Source of the DNA: Mikrocytos mackini
Lineage: Eukaryota; Endomyxa; Ascetosporea; Mikrocytida; Mikrocytiidae
Assembly: GCA_030180075.1 (NCBI GenBank)
Contig: JASNJN010000406.1
Span: 1-25,260, forward strand
Length of the DNA stretch: 25,260 nucleotides
Direction: 5' to 3'
Below, in pieces: positions 8,992 through 16,681 of the stretch (positions within the stretch are counted from its first letter, which is position 1; each line of letters opens with the position of its first letter). The position numbers were made by a program, and so were the translations under genes. The notes beneath the pieces are model-generated. The model was not told where the DNA came from and did no database searches. It was given only the letters and a program-made list of their open reading frames with translations.

Positions 8992-9789
8992 GTAAATAAT
9001 AATTGTGTTTTCTCACACCGTAATTTGGTAGTGAGGCTTTAACCGCCCGCCATGTGCTCTCAATTCTATTTGTATGGACTGATGGATCATCAGGTGATAC
9101 AAAATTGAGACTATGATTGACTCGGGAATGATTATAACCTAACATATTGAGATGGTTATAACTTCTCCACATGTCTGTGATTATTGTGGTTCCTGGTCTC
9201 ACATGACGGGCAATTATGGGCAAAAGTGTTAAAGCACTTCTATATCTACGGGCACTAAAAATATCCCAGGAATATCGGCTCTCTCGATTCCTCCAAGAAC
9301 CCATTGTCCTGGGACTCTTCGGCCTTGGTGGTACTTCCTTTTCCCGAATTTCGACTCATCGATTTCGACAACCATACCCGGTCCTCCTATAAGCGAAGTA
9401 TGGTTGTATATCATGAAATCGACAAATAATTCACGTGCGAATTTCGACCATGCCGCCAGAGTGTCCGATCCCTGAATTTTGCAAAAGAATCCAAGGTTCC
9501 CTACCGTTGTTTTGTGTATAAAGAAGAATAAAAACAACAATGCTTGTTTTCATGTTAGTCGGGTATGGGAGAACCACGAACCTTTTAAAATAGGTGCTCT
9601 TGCCCTACAAGTTTGAGCAGAACATCGAAAAATATGGGAATTGGCAGTATTCCTTAAATACTGTAGTTTTATATCTTGTCCTCCAAATTTTGCGCATAAT
9701 TGTGGGTAAATAATAATCTGCCGGTCTATTAACCACATAATAGTGGTGTATTTGCTAGAAAGCAGTAATAGAAGTTCTTCAAGTTCCAT
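8882..9789 (-). pseudogene. Merlin/ISXO2-like (IS1595-type) DDE transposase, broken
   Basis: Cut-and-paste transposase of the Merlin family, about 300 residues if continuous. The start is taken at ATG 9789 (MELEELL). An N-terminal Cys-containing part ends in the family-typical GSWF block. The DDE core shows D at 9358-9360 (VEIDESKFGKRK), D at 9173-9175 (IITDMWRSY) and E at 9059-9061 (HTNRIESTWRAVK). Two lesions are visible: an in-frame TGA at 9550-9552, at a position where Trp would fit (TGG to TGA), and a frameshift around 9240-9246 after FLVPVD. The last 37 codons also lie in inverted repeat B and occur again, inverted, at 9823-9935. All catalytic residues survive, so decay is probably recent. 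Confidence 0.85.
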
Positions 9790-9822
9790 AATAATATTTA
9801 AAATTTGAAAATATTTAATATA

Positions 9823-10287
9823 ATTTTTGTGAATATATTTATCGAAAAAAATATTTAAAACATTTACCAAAATCAGAATGGTTCCTAATTTTGCTTGAAC
9901 ATTTAGCAGAAATTACAAGAAGAAATAATTAAATGTCTAATTAATTAATATTATTATATGTTGTTAAATTATTTATTATAATATTATTCCTTTTAATTAT
10001 TTTAAAAATACTTTTCGTTTTATTCCTTATTGTCTTTCTTTCTTGTTCTTATTTCTCATTGTCTTTTTTGGTTGTCTAGTTTTTATTCCTAATTTATTAT
10101 TCCTCGTTGTTATTGTTGTCTTTTGTTGTTGTCTTTTATTGGTGTTGTCGTGTTGTCGTGTTGTTGTGTTATCTTTTATTGGTGTTATCGTGTTGTCTTT
10201 TGTTGGTGTTGTTGTGTTGTCTAGTTTTTATTCCTCGTTGTTATTGTTGTCTCTTGTTGTTGTCTCTTATTGGTGTTGTCGTGTTGT
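9823..10287. repeat. Inverted repeat B, right arm
   Basis: Inverse copy of 8519-8991. On the plus strand its inner end encodes the transposase C-terminus (FCEYIYRKKYLKHLPK and following residues). With the left arm it encloses the Merlin gene, as if the element had very long terminal inverted repeats or an inverted duplication. Confidence 0.88.
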
Positions 10288-10332
10288 CTTTTGTTGCTGT
10301 CTTTTATTGTGTTGTCGTGTTGTCGTTTAGTC
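10100..10332. repeat. Simple-repeat tract rich in TTGTTG and GTGTTGTCGTGTTGTC
   Basis: Cryptic T/G-rich minisatellite with irregular units. It gives long but meaningless Val/Leu/Cys open frames on the plus strand. Its complement occurs at 8519-8700. Confidence 0.8.
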
Positions 10333-10396
10333 GTGTGGCTGTGTGGCTGTGTGGTTGTGTGGTTGTGTGGTTGTGTGGTTGTGTGGTTGTGTGGTT
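10333..10396. repeat. 8-bp tandem repeat, eight units of GTGTGGYT
   Basis: Two units of GTGTGGCT followed by six of GTGTGGTT, with no interruption, decaying into GTGTGAGA. A period of 8 is not a multiple of 3, which argues against coding selection. Confidence 0.95.
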
Positions 10397-10547
10397 GTGT
10401 GAGAGGGAGGTAACGGATATAAATGTTGTATAAGCCTTTGTACAATTCAACAGGGTCGTATAGGGGATATTTTATAAACCCAACCTCTGTGTTGTTGTAT
10501 ATGACTTCAAAAAAATTAGAATTTTAAATTTATCAAAACAATTTTAA

Positions 10548-11007
10548 CAGGGCAGGGTATATTTGCACATTAAATAAAATTTATTATATATGTTTATTTT
10601 TACTCTAAGCGATGTATTTTGTTTCTCATCAAGTTTTAACAATGATTTGGGGCTTAATTTTGTATGATTCTATTATTTTAACACACCTTTTTTATTTATG
10701 TTAGAGGCCTTATTTCTTTCAAAAAACTCTAGTTTTTTTCAAAAAAGGTGTGTTCCTCTAAGATTTTGATTTTGTATTTATTGTCTTGATTAAAAATTTT
10801 CCTTTATAATCGGCGAATTTTCGGAATTTCTTCATTTGAAAATCGAAAAATGGTAACAAATAAATGTAAATTTTTTGGTAAAACAATTAAATCAAAAACC
10901 GAGCCCCAGATCTATGTTAAAATTTGATGAGAAACAACATAACTAATTGCGGCGATATTTGCACTCGAAATTTTTTCAAAATTTCTTGTGCAAATATACT
11001 TTTCCTT
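10548..11007. mobile_element. TTAA-flanked fold-back MITE, about 460 bp
   Basis: TTAA sits at 10544-10547 and 11008-11011. The termini are imperfect inverted repeats: CAGGGCAGGGTATATTTGCAC at the left against the complement of a right end reading GTGCAAATATACTTTTCCTT. Further in, 10618-10655 pairs with 10899-10940 (TTTCTCATCAA...GGGGCT), and AACACACCTTTTTT near 10679 pairs with AAAAAAGGTGTGTT near 10741, so the element can fold nearly end to end. A TTAA duplication suggests piggyBac- or Kolobok-type mobilisation, but the right terminus lacks a clean CCCTG end. No protein is encoded. Confidence 0.6.
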
Positions 11008-11402
11008 TTAACAAACTGTGGCCAGGGAACTTTGCTGGGCCCGGCACGCCAGCGACGTGTTTCTTGTCATTTGAACAACCCCACAGCCAAGGCAAATGTC
11101 GTTACGATGCGTGTGGAAAATAGGTACCTGATCCCAAGAAGTTCCAATAACTTGTTTTGAAAAAACGTGTGCATGTTTTAAAATAACGAACAAATTCGTA
11201 TTAATTTTAAAAAGTTTGTGCGTATAGACACAACCACACATTACTAATAGACAAATATATAACGCATCAATCAAAGTTATTGTTTTACATTAAACCCACG
11301 CCATTAGATATGGTAAATCTTGTGTATAAACACAGAAGTTTGTGATAAATTATTTTTCTTTGAAAATTAAACATTTTTTAGAAATCCTGAAACTAACTCA
11401 TA
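11008..11402. other. Intergenic stretch, mildly GC-rich then AT-rich
   Basis: 11020-11160 is richer in G and C than its surroundings and carries several CGTG/CACG words, but shows no open frame with an ATG or motif that I trust. The rest is the AT-rich leader of the next small gene. Nothing else is seen. Confidence 0.5.
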
Positions 11403-11612
11403 ATGAAAACGGACTGTTTGGATATACTTTACTCTGAATTAGTAGTGGTATTATACAACCAACACAAAATCAACGAACAACTCCATTTGATTACAAAGCA
11501 ACTTACCAAACTAAGAAACAACTTAATACGTTTGAGAAGCCTCAACAAACAACTAAACGGCCTCATGCATCGTTTACTCATTTTATCAACTTCTGTAGTA
11601 AAACAAAAATAA
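11403..11612 (+). CDS. Small coiled-coil protein, 69 aa, unknown
   Basis: ATG at 11403 and TAA at 11610-11612, 33 nt before the helicase ATG on the same strand. From about residue 15 to 60 the protein is one predicted amphipathic helix with Leu/Ile heptads (KINEQLHLITKQLTKLRNN), basic overall, with no membrane segment and no Cys motif. Size and layout resemble the small DASH/Dam1 kinetochore subunits, in particular Dad4 (about 70 aa with a similar KLNE...L helix), but the resemblance is weak and judged by eye. The close spacing to a probable host gene and the clean frame support it being real. It could also be a chance frame in AT-rich DNA. Confidence 0.45.
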   Translation: MKTDCLDILYSELVVVLYNQHKINEQLHLITKQLTKLRNNLIRLRSLNKQLNGLMHRLLILSTSVVKQK

Positions 11613-11645
11613 ATTTAATTTTTTCCCATTCTTGAACTCAACATC
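11611..11645 (+). promoter_or_regulatory. AAATTT and CCC motifs before the helicase start
   Basis: AAATTT at 11611-11616 and CCC at 11625-11627, about 20 nt upstream of ATG 11646. Short AAATTT-like and CCC-like signals near start codons are described for microsporidian genes. Calling them promoter elements here is inference. Confidence 0.4.
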
Positions 11646-12881
11646 ATGGTAAGAGGAAATTATGGAACCCCACCAGACCACAAAGCTAGTCCATCGCCTC
11701 GTAAACCAACGGCAGTTTCACTCAAAGACATTGCAGGCACCACAAAGCTCGAAACCAACGATTTCAACAAACTCTCCGTCCCTTTCAAACTTCTCAGAGT
11801 AATCGATGAACTAGATTTTGTTTCTCCCACACTAACCCAGTCCTCATTGCTTCCCCTCGTACACGACCCCAGTGGCGTGGGCAGGTTCGCCGTTCGTGCC
11901 AAACCTGGTTCAGGAAAGTCCACGTCTATTGCTCTCCTCACACTAATGTCCCTTCTCAGAGATAAAAACGCTAGCTTAAAAGGGAAGTCTTTTTACCTCG
12001 TCATTGTTACCGACAAACAGAAACGCCTCGACATGATCCGTCTCTTAACCCAGTTGTCCACCTTTTGCCCGGGCTTGCTCGTCGAACCCCGTGACATCGA
12101 ATCCAACACTCCGTCCGTCCTCGTAAAGACCATCTCAGAAGCCATTTACTTGTTAAGAAACAAGGTGATAAATCCATCCAGTCTCCAAATGGTGGCCGTG
12201 GATGATGTGGACCAAGTCTTCAAGTTGGCTGCCCCAGTACACATAAATGGGATGTTCAAGTACATACTGGATAACCGCACAAGCAAAGCCATCAAGTTGT
12301 TGTTTATAGATACTTACTTCAGTAACCATACAATCAATTGTTTCAGAGAATGGGAGACAAACATTAAAACTGTAAATGTAACACCAACAGACCTTATAAA
12401 GACGAACATCAGACACCTGATCAAGTACTGCAATTTCAGAAATAGAAAGGCTGTGTTTTTAGAAGTTGCTAATTTGGTTGAGAATGATCCTTGTGCACAA
12501 ACAGTGGTGTATTGCAACGAGGATAAAGAGATAGACGCTTTGTTTCAGTATTTGACTGCTAAGGGAGAAAGTTGCATTGCGTTGAAGCCAGGAATGAACA
12601 AGGAAATGACTAGGAAGAAAATAAAGAGTTTCCAAATAGGCAGGGGTAGTGTTTTGATCAGTAAGTGTCTAGCTAATGTAGGGATAAAGTGTAGCAATGT
12701 AAAGTTTATTATAAACTTGGGGAAGGTAGGTGTAGACGAATATTACTTCAATACTGCGGTTACTGGAGACAAGGATAAAATGAGGTATGTGGTTAATTTG
12801 ATTGGTAAGGACTCGGGAAGTGCGGGGTGGCAAGAAGACGTAGAAAAGGAGTATAACATAAAGATGAAAGAATTACAGTAA
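11646..12881 (+). CDS. Divergent DDX19/Dbp5-like helicase with decayed catalytic motifs
   Basis: 411 aa with two RecA-like domains. The order matches Dbp5/DDX19, the mRNA-export ATPase at the nuclear pore: F..L....LL..I....F..P with the Q-motif Gln (TQSSLLPL), a short DPSG-type insert before motif I, Walker A AKPGSGKST, then domain 2, ending in a W-containing acidic C-terminus like the WDEVEK tail of Dbp5. Key motifs are altered: motif II is DDVD instead of DEAD, motif III is IDT instead of SAT, motif V is ANVGIK instead of ARGID, and motif VI lacks the arginines of HRIGRTGR (VTGDKDK). ATP may bind, but hydrolysis and RNA unwinding look impaired. Codons and frame are clean over 1.2 kb, so it seems kept by selection, perhaps as a regulatory paralogue. 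Confidence 0.75.
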   Translation: MVRGNYGTPPDHKASPSPRKPTAVSLKDIAGTTKLETNDFNKLSVPFKLLRVIDELDFVSPTLTQSSLLPLVHDPSGVGRFAVRAKPGSGKSTSIALLTLMSLLRDKNASLKGKSFYLVIVTDKQKRLDMIRLLTQLSTFCPGLLVEPRDIESNTPSVLVKTISEAIYLLRNKVINPSSLQMVAVDDVDQVFKLAAPVHINGMFKYILDNRTSKAIKLLFIDTYFSNHTINCFREWETNIKTVNVTPTDLIKTNIRHLIKYCNFRNRKAVFLEVANLVENDPCAQTVVYCNEDKEIDALFQYLTAKGESCIALKPGMNKEMTRKKIKSFQIGRGSVLISKCLANVGIKCSNVKFIINLGKVGVDEYYFNTAVTGDKDKMRYVVNLIGKDSGSAGWQEDVEKEYNIKMKELQ

Positions 12882-12903
12882 TTATTTTATTCAAAATAAT
12901 AAA
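12881..12903 (+). terminator. Hairpin and AATAAA poly(A) signal after the helicase
   Basis: ATTATTTT (12881-12888) can pair with AAAATAAT (12893-12900), and AATAAA lies at 12898-12903, 17 nt after the stop. A very short 3' UTR is typical of compact genomes. Confidence 0.5.
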
Positions 12904-13250
12904 GATATATGGTTTGGGCTTAGTCTTTTTGTTCGATTTAAACCATAATATAAATTCATTAACGTTGTAAGAAACTTATTTGCAATTATAGAATGTTTAT
13001 AGACGAAATATAATATCTTTTGTTTAGGATTCCATAATGACGGTTTAAAAGCTGATTTATAATGATCTTGCACATCAATATTTTATTTGTTTCTTTTTGA
13101 TATTCTGTTTTTAATTAAACGATGTGTTGTGCATAATTAAAGTGATTAATTTAGTGTATAGGTTATGAAATATGGATAGATTATTTAACATTGGACAGCA
13201 AAATGTTACGTTATCAATGGTAACAATCCAATTGTAAGTGATCCAACTGT
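12904..13250. other. Convergent intergenic region, nothing recognised
   Basis: AT-rich spacer between the plus-strand helicase and the minus-strand 101-aa gene. No open frame with ATG, repeat or RNA motif that I can support. Confidence 0.5.
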
Positions 13251-13556
13251 CTAGTAATCAAGAACACGGCTAAAATACATTTTATAGTTGTCTGAGTATT
13301 TCTTTTCATCTTTGTCGGCGCTAGAAAATTGGCCGGTTACGTCTTTTGTTGATTTTGGATGGTAGGTTTCTATAAACTCAGTGTGGAATGCACGTAGTGT
13401 ATCTATAAGTGAAGTAGACAATTTGAGCTCTTCTCTTATTTCTGCAATGTCTTTATTATTCGTAGAAAGATGGTCTTTGGTCTGAGCTTCCAAATTAAGG
13501 ATTTTGTTTGATATTTCGTTCCTCAGTTGGTCTGTTGTTGGGTTTGGTTGTTCCAT
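13251..13556 (-). CDS. Hypothetical protein, 101 aa, acidic coiled coil
   Basis: ATG at 13554-13556 and TAG at 13251-13253. Not recognised. Residues 8-60 form a likely coiled-coil helix (LRNEISNKILNLEAQTKDHL, then EIREELKLSTSLIDTLR). The C-terminus is polar and ends in an aromatic-rich segment (SDNYKMYFSRVLDY). No signal peptide, membrane segment or Cys pairs. On the minus strand the ATG is preceded within 20 nt by GAAATTTTAAAATT, an AAATTT-like signal of the type seen in microsporidia. It lies 137 bp from the tRNA, in the part of the window free of transposons. Real gene likely, function unknown. Confidence 0.5.
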   Translation of the reverse strand: MEQPNPTTDQLRNEISNKILNLEAQTKDHLSTNNKDIAEIREELKLSTSLIDTLRAFHTEFIETYHPKSTKDVTGQFSSADKDEKKYSDNYKMYFSRVLDY

Positions 13557-13693
13557 AATTTTAAAATTTCAAAAATTTCTAAGAAAAATATAAACGATCT
13601 AAACCATGTTTATAATGTTGTAATGTTTGTAATGTGACATGTAGCTGTTACAATGCCTGACAAATAAAAATAAATCGTTTTAAATTAAAAAAT

Positions 13694-13763
13694 GGTTCCA
13701 GCCGGAATCGAACCAGCGTCGGAAGGTCTGGAATCTCCAGTGCTGCCATTACACCATGGAACC
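13694..13763 (-). tRNA. tRNA-Trp (anticodon CCA)
   Basis: A 70-nt cloverleaf on the minus strand: 7-bp acceptor GGTTCCA/TGGAACC, D-arm GTGT/GCAC with loop AATGGCA, T-arm GCTGG/CCGGC with loop TTCGATT, 4-nt variable loop, discriminator A (13693) and a T6 run just after it for Pol III termination. The anticodon loop reads TTCCAGA, giving CCA for Trp. The anticodon stem GGAGA/CCTTC contains a G-U pair and an A-C mismatch at 31-39. There is no intron. The body sequence also recalls eukaryotic Gln tRNAs, but no CTG or TTG anticodon fits the fold. The identity is good rather than certain because of the weak anticodon stem. Confidence 0.8.
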
Positions 13764-13857
13764 TCATTGAAAATACTGCATATTAACAAATATTTATAAA
13801 CTCTTAAAAGTTTATACTAAGCTCAATTAACTTCAATACAATGTGGGATTTTCTAGA

Positions 13858-14097
13858 TTAGTTTTTAAATGTACAATACAAACGCTTAATTTTTATTGAA
13901 GGTAAACAAATTGTACAGTGAAATCTTAATATAATTATCACAATTACGCAAATGAACAGAAACCAAGTATAACCCCGCCAAATAGTTATTTCGCTACTAA
14001 TCGCCGTTTGGGTGATCGTTTCTAACGGAGAGCACTTTGATAAAGCTACCATCATGAATGTTTCTGTTTTTATCGACAAGAATGAAAAGAAGGACAT
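13858..14097 (-). CDS. Possible small single-pass membrane protein, 79 aa
   Basis: ATG at 14097 on the minus strand. One strong membrane segment (YTWFLFICVIVIIILRF) lies near residues 44-60, followed by a short basic tail. Another open frame overlaps its 5' half (13997-14182) without an ATG, which may mean that a frame break separates an N-terminal part from the membrane segment. Not recognised. In AT-rich DNA such hydrophobic frames arise by chance, so it is listed only as a candidate. Confidence 0.2.
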   Translation of the reverse strand: MSFFSFLSIKTETFMMVALSKCSPLETITQTAISSEITIWRGYTWFLFICVIVIIILRFHCTICLPSIKIKRLYCTFKN

Positions 14098-14466
14098 GTT
14101 GAATTTCTTCTTTGCTCGTACCGAGTTCAACTAATCGTTCATTACAATACTCCTTCGTCGATGATTTTACATTTACACACACTCAAATTTCGGTTCATTA
14201 ATAACGTCCGATCACATTTTCATTATTTCGTTTATTATATACTGTGTATGTGATTGTAGGTCTTTTCCAGGTCTACTTGAGTATCAAAACCCTGGGAGTT
14301 TTGTCTTTTTTGATGTCTGTAGCACATGTTTTGAGGTTTTTTCTCTGTCGAAAATTTGGTTTGGATTCAACGGCAGCTTGTTGATTTAGCGAACCATACA
14401 GAACGCCGTGTAGTTTTAAAGGATGTTGCTTGTTATTGTTGTTATTCGATCAGGGCTGTGGTAGTT

Positions 14467-14754
14467 ATGTGTAGATCAAAATTAAAAAAATTAAATTTTC
14501 AAAAACAAAATACTTTTTTCCTGCACCCTCGAGAACTTATGTACTACACAGAGAACAGAAAAGATAACAGCGACGATCCACAGGAATTTCCTCCAAACTA
14601 TAAGACCGTAGCTTATACAGATGAAAATGTAGCAGGCAATGATTCTAAAACAACAGGGATAACAAGTTATTTTACAATTGGTCAGTCATTTACAACTTTC
14701 AAAGCCTTCGAACTGATATTGGACCAGTACAAGGAATCTATCTATACACCATAG
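14467..14754 (+). pseudogene. Coding fragment resembling the N-terminus of a MULE-type protein
   Basis: Frame open from before 14400, with ATGs at 14467 and 14539 and a stop at 14752-14754. After a polar acidic stretch the C-terminal part reads IGQSFTTFKAFELILDQYKE. This resembles the short aromatic-hydrophobic block with a helix and a Tyr that begins many MULE/FAR1-like transposases, upstream of their zinc-binding domain. No downstream DDE part follows, so this would be a fragment. The match is by eye and weak. A chance frame or an unrelated small gene is possible. Confidence 0.3.
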
Positions 14755-14910
14755 CGTTTATAATCCAAATCCACGGTTATTAATACTAATCTTTTACGAT
14801 TCGTGTCTCATTCATATAATAAATTTAACAAAATTTCGTAAAATATTAACAAAAACAATATACAAATACCATTCAAATTTATGAGTATAATTGAATAAAA
14901 TTATAAATAA

Positions 14911-15338
14911 TTACTTTTTCTCAAAATTATATCTTTCATTTTTACACCTGTAAATGATTTCCTTTAAAAAATTTCGTTTTTCCTCATTGTTTTTACGTTT
15001 ATCTTCTTTCATAATATAGCCCAATTTCTTGGCTAATATTAGTATACTATTATTTTTATCCCTAGTCACATATTTTTTTCCTTGTCGTTACTTCTTCTTC
15101 ATGAACTATGGGTTTCAAATTTGTATTCACTGTTTCAACATGAATTTCAGTGTCATACTCGTTAAAACTTTTGTTGTACATGTATTTTCGCCGTACTTTT
15201 AAATCATTTTCAGTAATACTCATACCTTCGAAATCAATAAGAGCAATATAATCCTCCTTTAACCATCGTCTTTTACAATAGGAAAGAAATTCGTTAAATG
15301 TCGCTGTAATATGATCAATGCATCTTACACATAATAAC
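14911..15338 (-). pseudogene. Truncated coding fragment with a homopolymer frameshift, unknown
   Basis: On the minus strand a protein-like frame without an ATG near its start runs from 15338, directly at the edge of the hAT-like MITE, to a TAG at 15062-15064 (about 91 codons; starts LLCVRCIDHITATFNEFLS, contains a CX2C pair and KRRW). In the next frame, coding-like sequence continues to TAA at 14911-14913 (RDKNNSILILAKKLGYIMKE, then basic helices). The switch coincides with a run of seven T (15073-15079), so one base too many would explain it. Amino acid composition is regular and helical, unlike its surroundings. It looks like the C-terminus of a transposon or helix-rich protein whose 5' part is missing. 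I cannot assign a family. Confidence 0.4.
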
Positions 15339-15703
15339 TAGAGATTGGACAAACGAATATTCGTTTTGGAAAACTTCGAATATTCGTCAAAAATCGGATT
15401 TCTGGTATTCGTTTCCCGAAGATTTTTTGAAAATAATTTCAAATTTTGCGAAAATTTCAAAAAATATTCGAATATTCGTCGATTTTTTTATTTGAAAAAA
15501 TTAAATTTTGGAATTGAACGAAAAAAAATTATGCAAAATTTAGATTTTAAAACCAAAATGAATAAATCGATATTAAAAATAAATTTATTTTGAAATTTTC
15601 AGTATATTAAGACATTTCAAAATTCCGAAGTTTCTTCGAATATTCGTCTCCTTCAAAAATCGTGCTTCGAATATTCGTACATTTTTCAAGTGTCCAATCT
15701 CTA
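15339..15703. mobile_element. hAT-like MITE with GAATATTC palindromes, 365 bp
   Basis: Terminal inverted repeats TAGAGATTGGACA...TGTCCAATCTCTA (left end 15339, right end 15703; one base differs). TAG-type ends are typical of hAT elements. The flanking octamers ATAATAAC and ATAAAGAA match only partly, so the 8-bp duplication is not secure. At least four copies of CGAATATTCG-like palindromes lie near both ends (about 15355, 15377, 15468, 15637, 15667), a likely transposase-binding array. No real coding capacity; the 82-codon frame inside it is low-complexity. Confidence 0.75.
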
Positions 15704-15919
15704 ATAAAGAACTAAGGGTCAAGTTTTTATGTCTAATATTTTAAATATTATATGCGTTTCTTATTTTGACACAGAATGAGTGATTTTATAACGATCCAGA
15801 ATTCGGATTTGTAAACCTAGGTAGTTTATGGGCAATGTTTGTTAATTATTTACTTCGTTTGCAAGTTATATGAGACATGTGGTATATTTGTATGTGTTTT
15901 GAAAAATAAAATTTAACTT

Positions 15920-16681
15920 ATGGTCACATGTAAACTGTGTAGCGACTATTTCAAATCTCGACGTGGGTTGAGAACCCATATCGGATTAATCCATCCCGAT
16001 TCTAACCAGACAAAGAAAATGAAACCAGGGCTGAGAATAGAAGCGCCTAATGACACAAATACTTCATTAATCGATGCAAAAGAACCACAGTCGTCACTTA
16101 TATCCATATCTGAATCACAGACCACATTATATATGGACAGCTCCGACATTGAGTTAGCAAATACAAACCTTAACGGACTACTGGCAACTGACCAATTTGA
16201 AGAAAACAAACGAGGAAATAATGATGATTCTTTAAAGGAAACTACTCATACCAATCCAGCTAATGGAATCACGAGTTTAGTACTAGAAAATTACAATGGG
16301 AATCATGTATCACAATCAAGTATACCTAGTTCTAATTTCTCAAAGCCAGCACAATCAAACTTTAAAAGCATACCAGAAAAGAAGGCTAAATTCTCAGCTT
16401 TTAACCCATTTTCTAACAAAGATAAGATTACAAACATTAATACTCACCAAAATCCAGAATGTGAAAATAAATTTAGTTTATCTTCTAAATTAAATAATGA
16501 GCCAAAACACGAAAGTAACAAAGAAGAAAAAGAAGATAAACAAGAAACTATAAATGAAAGTCAGCAAAAAAAGACTGTCTCTATCATTTGCAAATTTTGC
16601 AACTCATTGTTCACAAACAACAAAAAACTTATAACGCATTACAATCAAAAGCACAACCAAAAGATAAAAACTACATATTGA
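15920..16681 (+). pseudogene. MULE transposase part 1: two C2H2 zinc fingers and a polar linker
   Basis: Starts at ATG 15920, preceded by an AAAATTTAACTT leader. The first zinc finger, at residues 4-26, reads CX2CX12HX4H (CKLC...HIGLIH). A Ser/Asn/Lys-rich linker of about 190 residues follows. The second finger near the end has the same spacing (CKFC...HYNQKH). C2H2 modules could recognise the element's own ends or a chromatin target. The frame stops at 16679-16681, but the +2 frame beginning in the overlap continues straight into the transposase core, so the stop follows a one-base slip in the run AAAAGATAAAAAC. Confidence 0.75.

Noticed and set aside
8519-10396. CRISPR array
   Set aside because: The direct repeats are simple-sequence units without unique spacers, and the context is eukaryotic transposons.
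10043-10445. Val/Leu/Cys-rich frames of about 100 codons, and a His/Thr/Gln frame on the other strand
   Set aside because: They are translations of the T/G-rich simple repeats and the 8-bp satellite, without motifs.
10701-10765. Separate small element bounded by TTAGAGG and CCTCTAA
   Set aside because: Only 7-bp ends and no duplication. It is better explained as the inner part of the larger fold-back element.
10924-11160. 78-codon plus-strand frame
   Set aside because: It starts inside the fold-back element and crosses its border. No motif, and composition is not protein-like.
12891-13073. 60-codon minus-strand frame after the helicase
   Set aside because: Begins with GTG, with no ATG, and lies in AT-rich spacer.
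13694-13763. tRNA-Gln identity
   Set aside because: The body resembles eukaryotic Gln tRNA, but folding with a 7-nt anticodon loop gives CCA, and no Gln anticodon fits.
15345-15593. 82-codon frame inside the hAT-like MITE
   Set aside because: Low-complexity Phe/Lys/Asn translation of palindromic AT-rich repeats.
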